From positions 1 to 8,348 of the forward strand of contig PXAI01000143.1 of assembly GCA_003567135.1 (NCBI GenBank): a stretch of DNA of 8,348 nt. Direction: 5' to 3'. This document shows positions 5,874-8,348 of the stretch, in pieces; position 1 is the first letter of the stretch; every line of letters starts with the position of its first letter. The DNA is from Balneolia bacterium. Lineage in GTDB: Bacteria; Bacteroidota; Rhodothermia; Balneolales; Cyclonatronaceae. A model generated the notes under the pieces. It did no database searches. It was not told the DNA's origin and worked only from the letters and a program-made list of their open reading frames with translations. The position numbers and the translations under genes were made by a program.

Positions 5874-5974
5874 ACCCTCTTCCTGTTTCTTTCCGCCTAT
5901 ATTCAGCGTATATTTACCGGCCATTCCACACTCAGGCTTGACCTCATTAATTCTAAACCAGTTTTTCCGAACCC

Positions 5975-6595
5975 TTGATTTCCTTCAGCCTGCTTCTGAC
6001 AAGCTTCATTTCAATTTTCTCGATCGTTAACCCGTTGACGGCCATGCCGGTATTCCTGGCGCTTACGCATAAGAATACGCCGGCAGAACGAAACAACCAG
6101 GCTCTGAAAGCCACCATTTTTATGGTTTTTATTCTGGGATCATTTCTATTTGCCGGAAACTATATCATCAACTTTTACGGAATCAGCATTGAGGGCATCC
6201 GGATTGCCGGCGGACTCATGATTATGCAGTGGGGCTATTCGCTTCTGAACCCGAAAGAAGGCGGGCGCAAGATTACAACTGAGGATGAAGCTGAAGCGCT
6301 CGAAAAGCCCGACATCTCGTTTAGTCCGCTTGCCATGCCGCTGTTGTCTGGCCCGGGGAGTATCGCCGTGGTTCTTGGCCTTGGTTCGGCCGCCAATACA
6401 TTTGAAATTTATTTCACCCTTTTCGTGGCTATTGTTCTGGTGGCGTTTGCAAGCTACGTGGTGCTCAGAGTCTCACCAAAAGCTGTTCGCTATCTCGGCA
6501 AAACCGGCATGACCGCTCTCACGCGCATGATGGGATTCATCGCGCTCTGTATTGGCGTGCAGTTTATAATAAACGGCGTAACGGCGTTATTTTAG
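5975..6595 (+). CDS. MarC-family integral membrane protein (TTG start)
   Basis: MarC/YchE/YhgN-family proteins are inner-membrane proteins of uncertain function; the old link of MarC to antibiotic resistance has not held up. The 206-residue product has about six hydrophobic segments, at roughly 3-30, 46-66, 73-90, 115-137, 143-165 and 182-204. Family-typical stretches are SIVNPLTAMPVFLALT (16-31), GGLMIMQWGYSLL (79-91), PLAMPLLSGPGSIAVVL, and the C-terminal TRMMGFIALCIGVQFIINGV. An in-frame stop at 5954-5956 leaves TTG at 5975 as the only usual start, and no Shine-Dalgarno site is visible. Length matches the family (about 200). It is the first plus-strand gene, and hairpins follow it. Confidence 0.88.
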   Translation: MISFSLLLTSFISIFSIVNPLTAMPVFLALTHKNTPAERNNQALKATIFMVFILGSFLFAGNYIINFYGISIEGIRIAGGLMIMQWGYSLLNPKEGGRKITTEDEAEALEKPDISFSPLAMPLLSGPGSIAVVLGLGSAANTFEIYFTLFVAIVLVAFASYVVLRVSPKAVRYLGKTGMTALTRMMGFIALCIGVQFIINGVTALF

Positions 6596-6615
6596 ACGTG
6601 ATTATTTAAAAGTGC

Positions 6616-6637
6616 AGTGCAGCTTGGCACTATTTTT
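6616..6637 (+). terminator. Weak terminator-like hairpin after the marC-family gene
   Basis: AGTGC (6616-6620) pairs with GCACT (6627-6631) around a 6-base loop, followed by ATTTTT. An alternative left arm AGTGC lies at 6611-6615. The stem has only 5 bp, so the call is tentative; it starts 20 bases after the stop. Confidence 0.4.
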
Positions 6638-6725
6638 CTGCATCCTGGTATTCCGAAACAATTACATCCCGTTGTGAATCAAAACGCCGGATTATGCGTA
6701 TTCATGCTAATTCCGGGCTGATGTC

Positions 6726-6741
6726 CCGCCTGTTCAGGCGG
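6726..6741. repeat. Perfect GC-rich palindromic hairpin
   Basis: CCGCCTG/CAGGCGG is a 7-base perfect inverted repeat separated by TT, effectively a 6-bp stem with a GTTC loop. CGCAATTTT follows, so it could be a second terminator for the marC-family gene or an isolated palindrome. It is 84 bases upstream of the next gene. Confidence 0.4.
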
Positions 6742-6825
6742 CGCAATTTTACAGAAACGGTGCTGCGAATCATCCGGAAGAAAATGTATTTTACGTAAAC
6801 TGTTACAACTCTAAATTACATTGAT

Positions 6826-7131
6826 ATGGGACTCTGGACTTTTCTTACACTTATTATCATAGTTCCTGTGCTGGTCGGGGCGTTCAACGAATACCAGAAA
6901 AACAAGCTCCGCTTCAAGAGCAACAATCAGCAGATCGGGGAACTGCATGATGAAATCAAATCCCTGAAAAAAAGAATCGAAAATCTGGAGATTATCGCCG
7001 TATCCGATCCCGATAATTTCCAGGATCGTTTCGAAAGTGACTCCACGATAGATCCCGAAACGTACAGCGACAAATCCGGGAAGTATGAAGGCCTGGTCAA
7101 CGATCTCGCCAGAAAAAAACAATCCTCCTGA
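6826..7131 (+). CDS. Small membrane-anchored coiled-coil protein, PspB-like in layout (function unknown)
   Basis: I do not recognise this 101-residue protein as a named family. It has one hydrophobic helix at about 4-20 (WTFLTLIIIVPVLVGAF), a short basic stretch, a charged amphipathic helix at about 36-58 (IGELHDEIKSLKKRIENLEIIA), then an acidic and polar tail ending in KKQSS. The layout of one N-terminal membrane helix plus a cytoplasmic R-I-x-x-L-E helix recalls the phage-shock protein PspB, but without its full sequence pattern. The leader AAATTACA ends 5 bases before the ATG and there is no Shine-Dalgarno site. The next gene starts 28 bases after the stop and encodes a protein of the same layout, so the two are probably co-transcribed. 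Confidence 0.7.
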   Translation: MGLWTFLTLIIIVPVLVGAFNEYQKNKLRFKSNNQQIGELHDEIKSLKKRIENLEIIAVSDPDNFQDRFESDSTIDPETYSDKSGKYEGLVNDLARKKQSS

Positions 7132-7159
7132 TTTCATAAACTAACGGAATCCAGCCGCT

Positions 7160-7501
7160 ATGAATGAATTTGAATTTGTACTCATTATGATTGGAGCCGG
7201 ACTCAGCTTCGGTGCTTTTTTCCTGTTTATGATCGGTGCATACAAACTGATCAAATACAGGATCGACAAAAAAAGTGAGTCATGGGCAGGCGGCAAAGAG
7301 ATCAAGGCAGAACTGGAAAGTTTACGTGAATTCCGGAAGCGCGCCGAAAAAAGACTCCGGGTACTGGAGCAGATAGCCGCTGATGAAGACCTCTCCGGAG
7401 ACGCTGTTTTTAATGATCTTAATGACGAAATCATCCCCGAAAAGAAAACAGATGAAAATGTCAGTGAAAAAAGCCGGTTAGAAAACCGTCTTAAATCATG
7501 A
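7160..7501 (+). CDS. Second small membrane-anchored coiled-coil protein, PspB-like in layout (function unknown)
   Basis: A 113-residue protein with one long hydrophobic segment at about 6-28 (glycine- and phenylalanine-rich), a basic flank KLIKYRIDKK, a charged helix at about 46-74 with KRAEKRLRVLEQIAADED, and a highly charged tail. The R-L-R-V-L-E-Q-I-A-A segment aligns with R-I-E-N-L-E-I-I-A-V of the preceding protein, suggesting distant paralogy. The PspB likeness is inference from layout and this short helix. The region around the ATG has no Shine-Dalgarno site. It lies between its possible paralogue and the DivIVA-domain gene, which starts 74 bases downstream. Confidence 0.7.
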   Translation: MNEFEFVLIMIGAGLSFGAFFLFMIGAYKLIKYRIDKKSESWAGGKEIKAELESLREFRKRAEKRLRVLEQIAADEDLSGDAVFNDLNDEIIPEKKTDENVSEKSRLENRLKS

Positions 7502-7574
7502 TTAAATCCCCGTCATTGTTTAACTTCCCACATCTGCACATTTTAATCACGATCGCCGAGACAAATTACAATTT

Positions 7575-8183
7575 ATGAGTTTAACTGCCCTCGAAATCAA
7601 ACAGCGTACGTTCGACCGTTCATTAAGAGGATATGATGTCGCTGAGGTAAACGCCTTTCTGAGCATGGTTTCCAACGAATGGGAGCACATGGTTGTGAAA
7701 ATGAAAGACCTTGAGCGTGATATAAAGCAGCTCAACGATAAGCTGACGCACTACCAGCGGATTGAGGCCACACTTCATGAAACGCTGCAAACTGCCCGCG
7801 ACAACTCAGAGCAGCGGCTGGAAAACGCGCGCCGTGATGCAAAAAACAAAGTAGAAAAAGCCGAACTCGAGGCTGAGAATATCCTGCAGGAAGCACGTGC
7901 ACAGCGTCAGCAGGTTCGCCAGAGCATCATTAAACTGCTTGAACGCCGCGATGAAATTATCCGCGGGATAGGATCGTATCTTGATCTTGCCCAAAAATCA
8001 TTAGATTCCTTTACGCAGGATAACTCCGAAATTTACAATCTGCCGCAGGGTGATGAGAACGGCGAGAAAAAACCTCGCGCTGCCAAAACACGAACTGCAA
8101 AAAACGTCGAACAGAAGGAAACCGAGGCGGCCAAAGCGCCCGGCACTGAAGATCTGGACGACCTGCTGGATGATATCGACTGA
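7575..8183 (+). CDS. DivIVA-domain coiled-coil protein
   Basis: DivIVA proteins bind curved membrane at poles and septa and recruit division, wall-growth or chromosome-anchoring partners. The N-terminus MSLTALEIKQRTFDRSLRGYDVAEVNAFL (1-29) carries the family domain: the L-T-x-x-E/D-I start, the R-G-Y-D turn (18-21) and E-V-N-x-F-L (24-29). Arg18 matches the membrane-binding arginine of Bacillus DivIVA, while the adjacent Phe17 is Leu here. Residues 35-145 are a continuous heptad-rich coiled coil, and the tail is Lys/Ala-rich then acidic, ending DLDDLLDDID. The leader AAATTACA ends 4 bases before the ATG. The specific role is unknown outside Gram-positives; polar or envelope scaffolding is inference. 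Confidence 0.88.
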   Translation: MSLTALEIKQRTFDRSLRGYDVAEVNAFLSMVSNEWEHMVVKMKDLERDIKQLNDKLTHYQRIEATLHETLQTARDNSEQRLENARRDAKNKVEKAELEAENILQEARAQRQQVRQSIIKLLERRDEIIRGIGSYLDLAQKSLDSFTQDNSEIYNLPQGDENGEKKPRAAKTRTAKNVEQKETEAAKAPGTEDLDDLLDDID

Positions 8184-8229
8184 CATCCGGCCTTTATAAA
8201 CCGTATTTATTGACCAACCACTATCTATT

Positions 8230-8348
8230 ATGTCTATTGACTCTGTAGCTGAATTCAGAAAAAAACGTCAGGAAGCCGTTGATTACATTTCTTCTCAAAC
8301 CGATTTCAAACCGGAATATCTGGTAATTCTTGGCACCGGCCTGGGGCG
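8230..8348 (+). CDS. punA: Purine-nucleoside phosphorylase, N-terminal start (truncated by window edge)
   Basis: This enzyme cleaves purine nucleosides with phosphate to give the base and ribose 1-phosphate in purine salvage. Only 39 codons are present. They begin MSIDSVAEFRKKRQEAV and reach YLVILGTGLG (30-39), matching the phosphate-binding G-[ST]-G-L-G loop near the N-terminus of the trimeric PNP family. The assignment rests on this motif, its position and the spacing of about 30 residues before it. The gene starts 46 bases after the DivIVA-domain gene, with no terminator between, so co-transcription is likely. No Shine-Dalgarno site is visible. Confidence 0.8.
   Translation, partial: MSIDSVAEFRKKRQEAVDYISSQTDFKPEYLVILGTGLG

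Larger units (their letters stand above)
5399..5974. other. 576-base divergent intergenic region without a credible gene
   Basis: This gap separates the minus-strand ribosomal cluster from the plus-strand genes. Short frames exist but none has family-like sequence; one on the minus strand (5676-5924) only translates the heptamer repeats. It holds the candidate rplM promoter, an 18-base direct repeat, interleaved inverted repeats, a nested hairpin and a heptamer array, described separately. A weak TATATTTA (5909-5916) resembles the Bacteroidota -7 element and could serve the downstream marC-like gene. I see no tRNA or known riboswitch. Confidence 0.7.

Noticed and set aside
5676..5924. 82-codon minus-strand open frame
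   Set aside because: Its middle is the heptamer repeat read as IQNSKCKIQN, a common artefact of such arrays; the rest resembles nothing known to me.
5938..5966. TTGACC as a -35 box for the marC-family gene
   Set aside because: No acceptable -10 box follows at 16-18 bases, and the start codon is too close.

Overview
This window looks like chromosomal core DNA from a bacterium of the Bacteroidota/Balneolota/Rhodothermota (FCB) lineage. The main clues are an SMC protein with the S-V-I-E-L-K-M sequence in place of the usual Q-loop, a ribosomal protein S9 ending in YGQPKARKQFQFSKR, the order rplM-rpsI-rpsB-tsf-pyrH-frr, and few Shine-Dalgarno sites. A DivIVA-domain protein next to a purine-nucleoside phosphorylase points, by memory only, towards Balneolota rather than classical Bacteroidetes. 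No plasmid, phage or transposase gene is visible.

Left part (1-5398, all on the minus strand, transcribed right to left): rplM (L13), rpsI (S9), rpsB (S2), tsf (EF-Ts), pyrH (UMP kinase), frr (ribosome recycling factor) and the N-terminal third of smc, which runs off the left edge. Together they supply ribosome parts, elongation and recycling factors, pyrimidine nucleotide synthesis and chromosome organisation. Three hairpins divide this run into likely transcription units: after rpsI, after tsf and after frr. In the first two, the imperfect base pair is a G.U wobble only in the minus-strand RNA, which fits minus-strand terminators or attenuators. rpsB has a 153-base leader with a 23-codon upstream ORF.

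Middle (5399-5974): a 576-base divergent intergenic region with no credible gene but much structure. It holds a candidate rplM promoter, an exact 18-base direct repeat 254 bases apart, two interleaved perfect 8-base inverted repeats in an H-type pseudoknot arrangement, a nested inverted repeat, and a degenerate heptamer array (TTYTGAA). This is the least explained part of the window.

Right part (5975-8348, plus strand): a MarC-family membrane protein with a TTG start, two small proteins each with one membrane helix followed by a charged helix (distantly PspB-like and possibly related to each other), a DivIVA-domain coiled-coil protein, and the start of a purine-nucleoside phosphorylase gene. 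The functions of the two small proteins are unknown; their position suggests envelope or cell-pole work, but this is inference.

No wholly new multi-gene system was found. The best candidates for something undescribed are the structured intergenic region, the rpsB leader and the pair of small membrane proteins beside the DivIVA gene.
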